DNA from: an uncultured Eubacterium sp.
GTDB taxonomy: Bacteria; Bacillota; Clostridia; Peptostreptococcales; Anaerovoracaceae
Direction of reading: 5' to 3'
NCBI GenBank assembly: GCA_905193765.1
Contig: CAJJPZ010000110.1
Span: 1 to 7,116 of the forward strand
Length of the DNA: 7,116 nt
Below the pieces are notes generated by a model. That model saw only the letters and a list, made by a program, of their open reading frames with translations, did not search any database and was not told the DNA's origin. Positions 1 through 5,966 of the stretch are shown piece after piece; positions within the stretch are counted from its first letter, which is position 1; each line of letters opens with the position of its first letter. The position numbers and the translations under genes were made by a program.

Positions 1-238
1 CTGCCAGTATGAAATATACCGAGGAAAACACCAGCACTTCTATCGTAAGCTGCAGCGAGTCCGCGATGATCTCATTGCTGCATATGGAATTTATCAGCAT
101 CAGCGGAAGCGTGATGTTGAGTATCAGATTCACAAGATGTGCCTGCGCTTCGCTTTTTATGAATCCCACCTTGCAGGCAGCGAATCCCATGAATATCATT
201 ACAAAAACTGTCGATATCTTGATAACTATTTCCAGCAT
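1..238 (-). CDS. AEC-family (auxin efflux carrier/malate permease-type) transporter, N-terminal part, cut by window edge
   Basis: Reading the minus strand from the ATG at 238 gives 79 codons with no stop, running off the window edge. The start MLEIVIKISTVFVMIFMGF is a hydrophobic first helix. It is followed by a short polar stretch (CKVGFIKSEAQ) and then LVNLILNITLPLMLINSIC, which is the typical N-terminal layout of AEC transporters: helix 1, basic loop, then an N-x-T-L-P-containing second helix. A third hydrophobic stretch (LTIEVLVFSSVYFILA) follows. Family members are roughly 300-aa inner-membrane carriers, some of which export or exchange malate and other carboxylates; the substrate here cannot be told. 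AGGAAGGAG lies about 11 nt before the ATG, inside the end of the upstream Crp-like gene, whose stop codon is only 7 nt away. The two are therefore almost certainly co-transcribed and probably under the sigma-54 promoter at 713-728. The family call is from recognition of the N terminus only. Confidence 0.82.
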   Translation of the reverse strand, partial: MLEIVIKISTVFVMIFMGFAACKVGFIKSEAQAHLVNLILNITLPLMLINSICSNEIIADSLQLTIEVLVFSSVYFILA

Positions 239-245
239 TTTTCTC

Positions 246-668
246 TCAGCTCCTTCCTGTCATCTCCGACTGCGCTTTCTTCACCCGTTCAAGATTGTCA
301 ATAAACAATGCATGAAAAAAGCAGCTGAACCAGCACGGTTCGTACATCATGTTGGGATCCATCTCCAGGATCCTGCATCCCGTCACGGTCCTTACTTCCC
401 GGATTTCTCCATCGCCGTCATCCTCTGAGAAGTCTTTCCCCCAGATCATTCCCTCAGTCAGCTCAATACGCTTCCCATGGGAAGTGATGACTTCAGCCTT
501 TCCCTCCAGCAGCATCATGCATGTACGCATGTCATTTTCTCCGGAAAATATCACTTCCCCCGGAGCAAACCCCTTCTCTCCTCTTGTCACACAGTCGGTT
601 ATAGTCTTCAGGTTATCGCCCGATATGCCCTCGAATATACTGTATCCGCTGTAATCCTTCGTCTCCAA
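246..668 (-). CDS. Crp/Fnr-like cyclic-nucleotide-binding-fold protein without a DNA-binding domain
   Basis: From a TTG start at 668 the frame encodes 140 aa. Residues 10-105 look like a Crp-type double-stranded beta-helix: SIFEGIS (10-16), FAPGEVIF (34-41), the turn LLEGKAEVITSHGKRIEL (53-70), and VRTVTGCRILEMD (92-104). Residues 112-132 resemble the long dimerisation C-helix. The frame then stops, so the usual winged-helix DNA-binding domain is missing. The glycine-glutamate/arginine phosphate-binding cassette of true cAMP binders is not evident, so the ligand, if any, is unknown. The start is uncertain. The open frame extends to 878 on the minus strand, but that extension overlaps the regulatory repeats and sigma-54 promoter. 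TTG 668 has AGGAG about 10 nt upstream, within a leader expected from the promoter at 713-728. ATT at 671 is an alternative. It is the first gene of an operon with the AEC transporter, so it could be a ligand-sensing partner of the transporter, which is inference. Confidence 0.7.
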   Translation of the reverse strand: METKDYSGYSIFEGISGDNLKTITDCVTRGEKGFAPGEVIFSGENDMRTCMMLLEGKAEVITSHGKRIELTEGMIWGKDFSEDDGDGEIREVRTVTGCRILEMDPNMMYEPCWFSCFFHALFIDNLERVKKAQSEMTGRS

Positions 669-712
669 AATTCCATGTCTCCTGTTCTGCAAAGTTTTTA
701 CTGATATACTTA

Positions 713-728
713 TGCAGGATATATGCCA
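713..728 (-). promoter_or_regulatory. Sigma-54 (-24/-12) promoter for the Crp-like/AEC operon
   Basis: On the minus strand the bases are TGGCATATATCCTGCA. This matches the sigma-54 consensus TGGCAC-N5-TTGCA at TGGCA and TGCA, with one T-to-C change in the -12 element. The GG and GC doublets have the required spacing (12 nt from the first G of GG to the G of GC). The predicted transcription start is near 702. That gives a roughly 35-nt leader containing AGGAG before the TTG at 668. The sigma-54 activator encoded just upstream makes a functional promoter likely. Confidence 0.68.
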
Positions 729-849
729 AAAACAGAAAAAACCGCTGCATACTGCAGCAGTTCCCTGCAAACCTTTGCCGTCACTGTAACAGAGCCGCCT
801 CCCGAAATCACCGGTCCGGATCGATCCGACCCACGCTTTCCCGGGAAAC

Positions 850-897
850 ATGTCACCTGTGTGACATACTTCCGCCATTGCAATGACAAAATGTCAT
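850..897. promoter_or_regulatory. Pair of palindromic sites, probable upstream activator sequences
   Basis: Two perfect inverted repeats lie 16 bp apart: ATGTCAC-CTGT-GTGACAT (850-867) and ATGACA-AAA-TGTCAT (883-897). They share the bases TGTCA/TGACA. They sit about 120-170 bp upstream of the -24 element, which is the usual distance for enhancer sites of sigma-54 activators that act by DNA looping. Binding by the neighbouring activator is inference. Confidence 0.5.
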
Positions 898-966
898 ACA
901 TCTCACCCTTTCAACATATTGTGCACATAACACCATTATCGCGTGTTCAAATCCGACCGTATTGAT

Positions 967-1005
967 TTTACGCTCGGATTTACGCTCGTTTTCACGCGTA
1001 AAACG
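967..1005. repeat. TTTACGC repeat cluster
   Basis: TTTACGCTCG occurs twice as a direct repeat (967-976 and 979-988, 12-bp period). It is followed by an inverted copy (GCGTAAA, 996-1002) inside a near-palindrome, CGTTTT-CACGCGT-AAAACG (987-1005), centred on ACGCGT. This looks like a protein-binding cluster rather than a terminator, because no T-run follows on either strand. The binding protein is unknown. Confidence 0.4.
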
Positions 1006-1095
1006 ATACTTACGGCTACACTTGGGTTATACATGGTATTGTTTTAAGAAATTACAGACTGTACATAAATTATTTCAATAAGCTTTTTTGACTTT

Positions 1096-3135
1096 TCAGA
1101 GTTTAAAATCCCGGGCTCTCATATTGTATTTTTTCAGCTTCCTGTAAACGGTGCTCAGTGGCATCTCAAGATATTCTGCTGCTTTTTTTACGTCTCCTTT
1201 TTCTTTGATAAGGATATCCTTTATCCGTTGTCTGTCTTTTTCCTCATAGGAATCTTTTTCCCATTCTTCCTGTATATCGATGTCATATTCCGAGATAACT
1301 GATCTCATGGTATTTGCCGCACTGTATCGGTTTTCTTTCAGTTCAACAGGCAGCTCTTTTTCTGTCAGTATATCTCCGTGTGCCAGATTCACTGCTCTCT
1401 CTATAACATTCTCCAGCTCACGTACATTGCCTGGCCACGAATATCCTTTGAGGAGTTTTACAGCGCTGTCGGACATTCCCGATATCTTCTTTCTCATGAT
1501 GCTGCTGTACGTTTCGATAAAATATTCCGCCAGTACAGGGATATCGTCTTTTCTTTCCCTGAGAGACGGCATCCTTATATTCAGTACGTTCAGCCTGTAA
1601 TAGAGGTCTCCTCTGAAATTGTTTCGTTCTATGGCATTAAGCAGATCCACGTTGGTGGATGCGATGACTTTGACGTCCACGGTTTTGGGATATGTCCCGC
1701 CGATCTTCGTTACTTCATGGTTCTGAAGCACTCTCAGCAGCGATACCTGCAGTTCAAGGGGCATGTCGCCTATCTCATCGAGAAAGATAGTCCCTCCGTC
1801 GGCAAGCTCGAATTTGCCGACCTGTCCGTTTTTACGTGCACCTGTGAATGCACCGGATTCATATCCGAAAAGCTCGCTTTCTATTAGCGCTTTAGGTATG
1901 GATCCGCAGTTGACTGCGACAAAAGGGCCCCTTGCGCGATCACTGGCATTATGTATTGCCTGTGCCATCAGTTCCTTGCCGGTGCCGCTTTCTCCCTGTA
2001 TCAGTACATTGGACACCGACTCTGCCGCATAGTTTCCCATATGTTTGGCTTCACGCATAAGAGCTGAATCACCTATTATGGATTCGAAAGTATACTTTGC
2101 ATTCGAGCCTATGACGCTGCTGGCCATTTTGTTCACATCTGCCTGCTTTTTGAAACTGACGATTATACTTTTGAGAGCTCCTTCCGTGCTCTGGATAAGT
2201 GATATACTCATACTTACGTCTATCCTCATGCCCTTTTGGGTAGTAAGTGTTGCGGGTACATCGTGCACCACCTTTTTCATGTCGCGGATACGCTCCGGTA
2301 TCGACATGCGTTCTATTATCGAAAAGAAATTCATATCGCGAAGACGCTCATGATCGTTGACGTTCAGTATCCTTACTGCTTTCTGGTTATACTGCTGTAT
2401 GTCATATTTTTCATCCAGCACAAATATTCCCGACTCTATATTTTCTATAGCGGTCCTGAGTATATCGTTTGCTGAATACAGACTGTCATTGATGTTCTTC
2501 AGCTGTATCTCTTTCTCTATACCATCGACTATGGCACATACCATTCCCATGGTGTACCGCTGGTACATTTCACGCGGGCCCATGATCGTCAGTGTTCCGA
2601 TCATTTCATCACTTATGAATATGGGGGCAGTTGTGCAAACAAGTGTATGATTTTCTATGAGGAAATGTTCTTCACCGTATACTTCAACAGGTTTCCTCAA
2701 TTCTATCGCAAGGGCGATACTGTCTGTGCCGACGAAACATTCGCGGCGTATGGCTCCCCGTCGCATGTTGTACTTTTCCATTACCTTCCGGTCGAAAGGA
2801 TGCTTGTCTGCAAATATTTCCAGCACATGGCCTTTCTCGTCGGTCAGAACGATCACAAAGTGCGTCCCCTCCAGTACATTGGAAATATGCTGGATATATG
2901 GCAGTGCTGTCTCCACAAGCATATGATTTTCCTCAAGACAGGCATCCAGCTCCTCTTCAGTCAGATCATACTTTATCGGAGAGTTGACATCTATACCGCA
3001 TGCCTTTGACCTTTTCCATGACTCAAGGATGTCCGGATCGATATTCCAGTCATCTGACGGGGCTTCATTGTTTATTACAAATCGTTCATAACAGGATCGT
3101 ATACCGCTGATATACACATTATCATACTTTTTCAT
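1096..3135 (-). CDS. Sigma-54-dependent transcriptional activator (GAF-PAS-AAA+-Fis HTH; AcoR/DhaR-like architecture)
   Basis: The gene encodes a 679-aa enhancer-binding protein. Counting from ATG 3135, a GAF-like sensor spans about residues 60-205 and a PAS-like domain about 225-330. The AAA+ domain has Walker A GESGTGKE (381-388), the sigma-54-contact loop GAFTGA (428-433) and Walker B DEIGD (453-457), followed by the conserved WPGNVREL segment (567-574). A Fis-type helix-turn-helix, DVKKAAEYLEMPLSTVYRKL (648-667), ends the protein. All signatures needed to remodel sigma-54 RNA polymerase are intact. There is no receiver domain, so control is probably by ligand sensing in GAF/PAS. The start is ambiguous: ATG 3135 has only AAAGG about 13 nt upstream, while an in-frame GTG at 3174 begins 7 nt after the stop of the RHH gene. 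It probably forms an operon with that RHH gene, and its likely target is the Crp-like/AEC operon downstream on the same strand. Confidence 0.93.
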   Translation of the reverse strand: MKKYDNVYISGIRSCYERFVINNEAPSDDWNIDPDILESWKRSKACGIDVNSPIKYDLTEEELDACLEENHMLVETALPYIQHISNVLEGTHFVIVLTDEKGHVLEIFADKHPFDRKVMEKYNMRRGAIRRECFVGTDSIALAIELRKPVEVYGEEHFLIENHTLVCTTAPIFISDEMIGTLTIMGPREMYQRYTMGMVCAIVDGIEKEIQLKNINDSLYSANDILRTAIENIESGIFVLDEKYDIQQYNQKAVRILNVNDHERLRDMNFFSIIERMSIPERIRDMKKVVHDVPATLTTQKGMRIDVSMSISLIQSTEGALKSIIVSFKKQADVNKMASSVIGSNAKYTFESIIGDSALMREAKHMGNYAAESVSNVLIQGESGTGKELMAQAIHNASDRARGPFVAVNCGSIPKALIESELFGYESGAFTGARKNGQVGKFELADGGTIFLDEIGDMPLELQVSLLRVLQNHEVTKIGGTYPKTVDVKVIASTNVDLLNAIERNNFRGDLYYRLNVLNIRMPSLRERKDDIPVLAEYFIETYSSIMRKKISGMSDSAVKLLKGYSWPGNVRELENVIERAVNLAHGDILTEKELPVELKENRYSAANTMRSVISEYDIDIQEEWEKDSYEEKDRQRIKDILIKEKGDVKKAAEYLEMPLSTVYRKLKKYNMRARDFKL

Positions 3136-3181
3136 AATATCACATATACCTTTCACATATGCGGCCTGCAGCACTTCTCAC

Positions 3182-3370
3182 TCACTTGACCTCCGCAATC
3201 TTCACAGCTTCACTCAGCAGTATATTGATGACTTCATTCCTCGACAGCTCGGTCTTGCCGGTGAGTTCATCTATCTGCTCCAGTAGTTCTTTAGGAACTC
3301 TCACGGAAAAAACTTTATAACCATCATCACCTTTTAATTTACGTTTTGGAACTTCTATAACTTTACACAT
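3182..3370 (-). CDS. Small ribbon-helix-helix (CopG/Arc-like) DNA-binding protein
   Basis: This is a 62-aa protein. After a basic N-terminal stretch (residues 1-16) comes YKVFSVRVPKELLEQIDELT (18-37), the beta-strand plus first helix typical of ribbon-helix-helix repressors. A second helix follows, LSRNEVINILLSEAVKIAE (42-60), with the SRNE helix start common in this fold. Such proteins bind DNA as dimers through the paired beta-strands. The ATG at 3370 is preceded by GAGGGAG with about 7 nt spacing, a good ribosome binding site. The stop lies 7-46 nt before the start of the sigma-54 activator, so the two are probably co-transcribed. It could be an autoregulator or a co-regulator of the activator. 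No toxin partner is adjacent, so an antitoxin role is not supported. Confidence 0.82.
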   Translation of the reverse strand: MCKVIEVPKRKLKGDDGYKVFSVRVPKELLEQIDELTGKTELSRNEVINILLSEAVKIAEVK

Positions 3371-3395
3371 ATCAAATCTCCCTCTTCATGTGATA

Positions 3396-3401
3396 ATTAT
3401 A
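3396..3401 (-). promoter_or_regulatory. -10 box of the RHH/sigma-54-activator operon
   Basis: On the minus strand a perfect TATAAT lies 25 bp before the RHH start codon, within very AT-rich DNA (3371-3480). No good -35 box was found at 16-18 bp upstream. The call therefore rests on the -10 sequence and position. Confidence 0.4.
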
Positions 3402-3504
3402 GTTTCTCTCAAATTCAATAAATATATTAAGAATTATTATCTGTTCAGTAGATATAAATTTATGTTAATTTCATCGTTATCTGTAACCGTATATATACTG
3501 TATC

Positions 3505-3553
3505 AAAGAAAAAAGCCGCCTGCCTGTGTACTGTGTCACATAAGGCAAACGAC
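3505..3553 (-). terminator. Intrinsic terminator of the truncated membrane-protein gene
   Basis: On the minus strand an 11-bp arm at 3553-3543 (GTCGTTTGCCT) pairs fully, counting three G-T pairs, with AGGCAGGCGGC at 3525-3515. Six T residues and further U-rich sequence follow. The hairpin begins about 21 nt after the stop codon at 3575. Confidence 0.75.
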
Positions 3554-3574
3554 TGTGTTTATATAGTGATATTT

Positions 3575-3814
3575 TCATGTCACGCACGCTATCCCCAGAA
3601 GCCGTCTTGCAAAGATCACTCCTGCAACAGCAAGTGTGCTGTTGATAATCAGGCTTGCTGTACCGTAGTACATATCGGTGAGGTCCCATATCCCGAAAAT
3701 CGCCGACTGACACGGATCCACTCCGAAAGCAGCAAATTTCAATACTGCTACTGATATTCCCGAAACGATCACACCCGCTGCTGACATACCGGTTTTTCTC
3801 CATAACATTTGCAT
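3575..3814 (-). CDS. Truncated YczE/YyaS/YitT-type (DUF6198/COG2364-like) membrane protein, probable remnant
   Basis: The frame encodes 79 aa. Residues 11-31 (SAAGVIVSGISVAVLKFAAFG) form a membrane segment and run into FAAFGVDPCQSAIFGI, close to the conserved AxxGVDPxxS signature after helix 1 of this family. A second membrane segment covers about 50-70 (YYGTASLIINSTLAVAGVIFA). Full-length relatives are about 200 aa with five or six helices, so only the first third to half remains. The frame ends at the point where relatives continue into helix 3, and no continuation was found in the other frames before the terminator at 3553. The ATG at 3814 has GGAGG 4 nt upstream (10 nt from a second ATG at 3808), so the remnant may still be translated. 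It is divergent from the AraC regulator, which may have controlled the intact gene. The function of the family is poorly known, and transport or export is only suspected. Confidence 0.65.
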   Translation of the reverse strand: MQMLWRKTGMSAAGVIVSGISVAVLKFAAFGVDPCQSAIFGIWDLTDMYYGTASLIINSTLAVAGVIFARRLLGIACVT

Positions 3815-3929
3815 ATATCCTCCATATATCTTTATTCTCTGATTCGCTATGATTATAATTGTATTCAGCAGACAAATATATTAAGATGATACTGTAAATT
3901 ATAAATATAGTACCAGACAGGAGGCGTCT
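3815..3929. promoter_or_regulatory. Divergent promoter region between the truncated membrane-protein gene and the AraC regulator
   Basis: This is a 115-bp AT-rich spacer with ribosome binding sites facing both ways (GGAGG for the minus gene; AGGAGG at 3919-3924 for the AraC gene, 5 nt before ATG). A TATAAT reads on the plus strand at 3854-3859, and an overlapping TATAAT reads on the minus strand at nearly the same place. Neither has a strong -35 box, as is common for activator-dependent promoters. AraC binding here is inference. Confidence 0.4.
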
Positions 3930-4784
3930 ATGTATATAGATACTGATCGTTCCCTGTACGAGCTGTGCAGTCACGGGACGACGGGATTCTCTTTCCAGAT
4001 ATCTGAGAAAAATATCGATACGTCCGACAATATCAATATTCACTGGCATGAGGAGATCGAACTGCTTTATGTACCGAAAGGATGCTGTCACGCAGTGGTG
4101 GACGGCAAAGAGCATGTCATTCCCTGCGGTGATGGACTTTTCGTGAATTCAAATGTGCTTCATGAATATAATGCGGTATCCCCAGAAGAAAAAACAGAAA
4201 CTGTGTGTATATTGTTCAAACCGGGGTTCATTTCTCATGAAAGCAGTGATATCTTTCACGAATACATCGAGCCCTTCATTTCCGACAGCTCAGTTCCCGG
4301 TATACATCTTAAATCAGATACGCCCCGGGGCAATCAGATAATCTCACTCATACTCGACATGATCTCAGACATAACAGATAAACTTAACATACACATACTC
4401 ACCAGTATGTTGTGGCAGAAACTTATACCGATTCTGGACACCTCTGCAGAAGGCGTCACATCACCTGTCAGGAAACGTGCACGTATGATTCTGACATTCA
4501 TACAAAATCACTACGCAGAAGACCTGTCTGTTCTGGATATCGCCAGATCTGCGAATATAAGCCGCAGCGAATGTTTCAGATGTTTTCAGAAGGCCGTAGG
4601 CAGGAAACCAGTCCAGGTGCTCAACGACTACCGTCTGGAACAGGCCGCCGCCATGCTGAAAACCACTGATCTGCCTGTGTCCGAAGTAAGCCTTGCATGC
4701 GGATTCGGCAGTCAGAGCTACTTCGGCATGCTGTTTGCCAGAAAATACGGCACATCTCCCGGCCGGTACCGGCATCATGATTGA
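3930..4784 (+). CDS. AraC-family transcriptional regulator with N-terminal cupin sensor domain
   Basis: The protein is 284 aa, a normal full length for the family. The N terminus is a cupin-like sensor: the first histidine motif IHWHEEIELLYVPKG (37-51), then GDGLFVNSNVLHEY (67-80), where relatives typically bind a sugar or other small ligand. The C-terminal 100 residues hold the two helix-turn-helix units of AraC proteins. The first is LSVLDIARSANISRSECFRCF (about 197-217). The second, about 245-270, carries the diagnostic sequence CGFGSQSYFGMLFARKYGTSPGRYR. The ATG at 3930 has AGGAGG 5 nt upstream. The gene is monocistronic, ending in a strong hairpin terminator 29 nt after its stop. Its only likely target in view is the divergent truncated membrane-protein gene. 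The effector and the regulon cannot be read from the sequence. Confidence 0.93.
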   Translation: MYIDTDRSLYELCSHGTTGFSFQISEKNIDTSDNINIHWHEEIELLYVPKGCCHAVVDGKEHVIPCGDGLFVNSNVLHEYNAVSPEEKTETVCILFKPGFISHESSDIFHEYIEPFISDSSVPGIHLKSDTPRGNQIISLILDMISDITDKLNIHILTSMLWQKLIPILDTSAEGVTSPVRKRARMILTFIQNHYAEDLSVLDIARSANISRSECFRCFQKAVGRKPVQVLNDYRLEQAAAMLKTTDLPVSEVSLACGFGSQSYFGMLFARKYGTSPGRYRHHD

Positions 4785-4812
4785 CCTATAAGCATATAAC
4801 CCTGTCCGCTGT

Positions 4813-4847
4813 AAACAATGATGATTCACGTCATCATTGTTTTTTTG
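4813..4847 (+). terminator. Intrinsic terminator of the AraC gene (inside repeat copy 1)
   Basis: A perfect 12-bp stem, AAACAATGATGA (4813-4824) with TCATCATTGTTT (4831-4842), closes a 6-nt loop (TTCACG). It is followed by a T-run reaching 4846 and, after GATG, a second run of seven T. It lies 29 nt after the AraC stop codon. Confidence 0.85.
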
Positions 4848-4870
4848 ATGTTTTTTTGTGAAACCTGCAC
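4816..4870 (+). repeat. 55-bp exact direct repeat, copy 1
   Basis: Positions 4816-4870 are identical base for base to 7062-7116, starting CAATGATGATTCACG and ending GTGAAACCTGCAC. The left boundary is real: the preceding base is A here and G in copy 2. The right boundary is unknown, because copy 2 reaches the window edge. The repeat contains the core of the terminator hairpin, two T-runs and about 13 bp beyond them. Confidence 0.9.
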
Positions 4871-4951
4871 CGCTTTTCTCCTGAAGCCGCACTTGATATA
4901 AAGTCACATTCTGTGGCGACGTCATTTTATACAATAAAGGAGGAAAACAAC

Positions 4952-5380
4952 ATGACAGAATCAAGGAACTTATCACACAAACGTATGTACCAGGCACAGA
5001 AGCACATCGCTAAGAACATCAGACTGCTCCGTCATCTCAACGACATGAGTCAGGCTGACACCGCAGATATGTTCAACATGTCACGTACATTCTACAGCAA
5101 CCTGGAGAGTGGCATGAAGATGCCGGATTTCACTACGGTCTGCATGATCGCTGACTATTACGGCATCAGTCTCGACTACTTCATCGGCTTCGACATATCC
5201 GAACATTTCATGTCGATGATAACCGACGGCAATCACGAATCAAAAACTATGATCTTTGCAGAAAAATATCTGCAGCTTTCCTACGGTGCAAGGCAGCAGA
5301 TACGCGCACGCATGAACCGCATCAACGAGATCGAAGGATCTTACAATCATTTCCCATGGAGGTACGATGATGAAAAGTAA
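4952..5380 (+). CDS. XRE-family helix-turn-helix regulator, first of a tandem paralogous pair
   Basis: From ATG 4952 the product is 142 aa. Residues 19-75 form an XRE/Cro helix-turn-helix: IAKNIRLLRHLNDMSQADTA (19-38), then FNMSRTFYSNLESGMKMPDF (41-60), in which FYSNLESG is the typical recognition-helix end, then the helix containing IADYYGISLDYFIG. A C-terminal region, YLQLSYGARQQIRARMNRI, resembles the tail of the next gene. The frame is open from 4913, but ATG 4952 is preferred because AGGAGG stands 8 nt before it and the helix-turn-helix begins soon after. It overlaps the next gene by 14 nt. No convincing -35/-10 pair was found between the repeat and the gene. It probably acts as a repressor, with unknown targets. 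Confidence 0.88.
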   Translation: MTESRNLSHKRMYQAQKHIAKNIRLLRHLNDMSQADTADMFNMSRTFYSNLESGMKMPDFTTVCMIADYYGISLDYFIGFDISEHFMSMITDGNHESKTMIFAEKYLQLSYGARQQIRARMNRINEIEGSYNHFPWRYDDEK

Positions 5381-5807
5381 CGATAACATGAACTGCAGGA
5401 TGAAATTTCTTTACAGCAATATGAAGCTCCTCAGACGCGTCAACGGCATCAGCCAGGAGACCATCTCATATGACCTGCACCTGCGCAGATCCACATACTC
5501 CGACTACGAGTCCGGACGTAAGATACCCGATCTTCAAACCATAGATGCACTTTCCGCATACTATGACATCGAACTCGACGCCCTGGTCAACCACGACCTT
5601 TCCAAGGGACTCCTCAACAGGATATATTTCGATGACAGCGAAAGCGACATGCCGGAGATACTAAACAGTTTCCAGAGCCTTTCCGCCTCCTCGCGCAAAC
5701 TCATACTGGAGCGCATAGAGACGCTGCTTGAACGCGAGGCGGTCTTCTACCGGGAATATGTCGACGCAGACCTGAACCGCAGGAAGAACACCGGAAAACT
5801 CAGATAG
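5367..5807 (+). CDS. XRE-family helix-turn-helix regulator, second of a tandem paralogous pair
   Basis: The product is 146 aa. Its helix-turn-helix runs from about residue 14 to 72: YSNMKLLRRVNGISQETISY (16-35), then RRSTYSDYESGRKIPDL (40-56) and a helix with AYYDIELDALV. It aligns without obvious gaps to the preceding protein: LRxxNxxSQ, TxYSxxESGxKxPDxxT, YYxIxLDxxxxxDxS. The C-terminal segment FQSLSASSRKLILERIETLLERE matches YLQLSYGARQQIRARMNRINEIE in position and pattern. The pair therefore looks like an old tandem duplication and may form heterodimers, which is inference. GGAGG lies 4 nt before ATG 5367 and 7 nt before ATG 5370, and the start overlaps the upstream gene, so translation is probably coupled. 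The C-terminal 20 residues are charged and probably unstructured. Transcription ends at the hairpin 5860-5906. Confidence 0.88.
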   Translation: MMKSNDNMNCRMKFLYSNMKLLRRVNGISQETISYDLHLRRSTYSDYESGRKIPDLQTIDALSAYYDIELDALVNHDLSKGLLNRIYFDDSESDMPEILNSFQSLSASSRKLILERIETLLEREAVFYREYVDADLNRRKNTGKLR

Positions 5808-5859
5808 CAGCTTCTGCCTTGACTTCCGACCGTATGTGATATACTTTCCTGAATAATCG

Positions 5860-5906
5860 AATGACCTTCCGCACGGTATCATGACTGCAGCGGAAGGTCA
5901 TTTTTA
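5860..5906 (+). terminator. Intrinsic terminator of the XRE operon
   Basis: A perfect 13-bp stem joins 5860-5872 (AATGACCTTCCGC) to 5890-5902 (GCGGAAGGTCATT) over a 17-nt loop. A T-run to 5905 follows. It begins 52 nt after the second XRE gene's stop. Confidence 0.88.
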
Positions 5907-5966
5907 TAAATTCTATAGCCAGTTTCTCATAACATATATTTACCTCTATCCATTTTACCGATTTTT

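Larger units (their letters stand above)
669..1095 (-). other. 427-bp non-coding regulatory gap between the sigma-54 activator and its probable target operon
   Basis: No convincing gene is seen on either strand. The gap holds a sigma-54 type promoter (713-728), a short inverted repeat (GCTGCA-TAC-TGCAGC, 744-758), two perfect palindromes of the kind bound by enhancer-binding proteins (850-867 and 883-897), and a cluster of TTTACGC repeats (967-1003). No U-tailed hairpin was found directly after the activator's stop codon at 1096, so transcripts from the activator may read into the gap. Confidence 0.6.

Noticed and set aside
9..428. 139-codon plus-strand open frame
   Set aside because: It lies antisense to the AEC transporter start and the Crp-like gene, has no ribosome binding site or recognisable domain, and the minus-strand reading explains the sequence.
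763..780. Second sigma-54-like sequence on the minus strand (CGGCAAAGGTTTGCA)
   Set aside because: The distance between the GG and GC doublets is one base too short, and sigma-54 promoters tolerate little spacing change.
669..878. N-terminal extension of the Crp-like frame on the minus strand
   Set aside because: The extra 70 residues do not resemble any domain and would be read through the sigma-54 promoter and across one palindrome; the domain itself begins near the TTG at 668.
1378..1887. 169-codon plus-strand open frame inside the activator gene, and several shorter ones
   Set aside because: They are shadows of the conserved AAA+ coding region on the minus strand, without ribosome binding sites or family resemblance.
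3182..3370. RHH protein as an antitoxin
   Set aside because: No toxin-like gene is adjacent; it sits in an operon with the sigma-54 activator.
3477..4115. 212-codon minus-strand open frame
   Set aside because: It overlaps the AraC gene, the divergent promoter and the terminator, and its sequence is not protein-like; the 79-aa frame inside it has a membrane-protein signature and a ribosome binding site.
4461..4997. 178-codon minus-strand open frame
   Set aside because: It runs antisense to the AraC helix-turn-helix, the repeat and the XRE start, with no supporting signals.
5819..5845. TTGACT/TATACT promoter directly before the XRE terminator
   Set aside because: The 15-bp spacing is too short for a good promoter, and the transcript would be almost only the terminator hairpin; kept only as a note in the gap entry.
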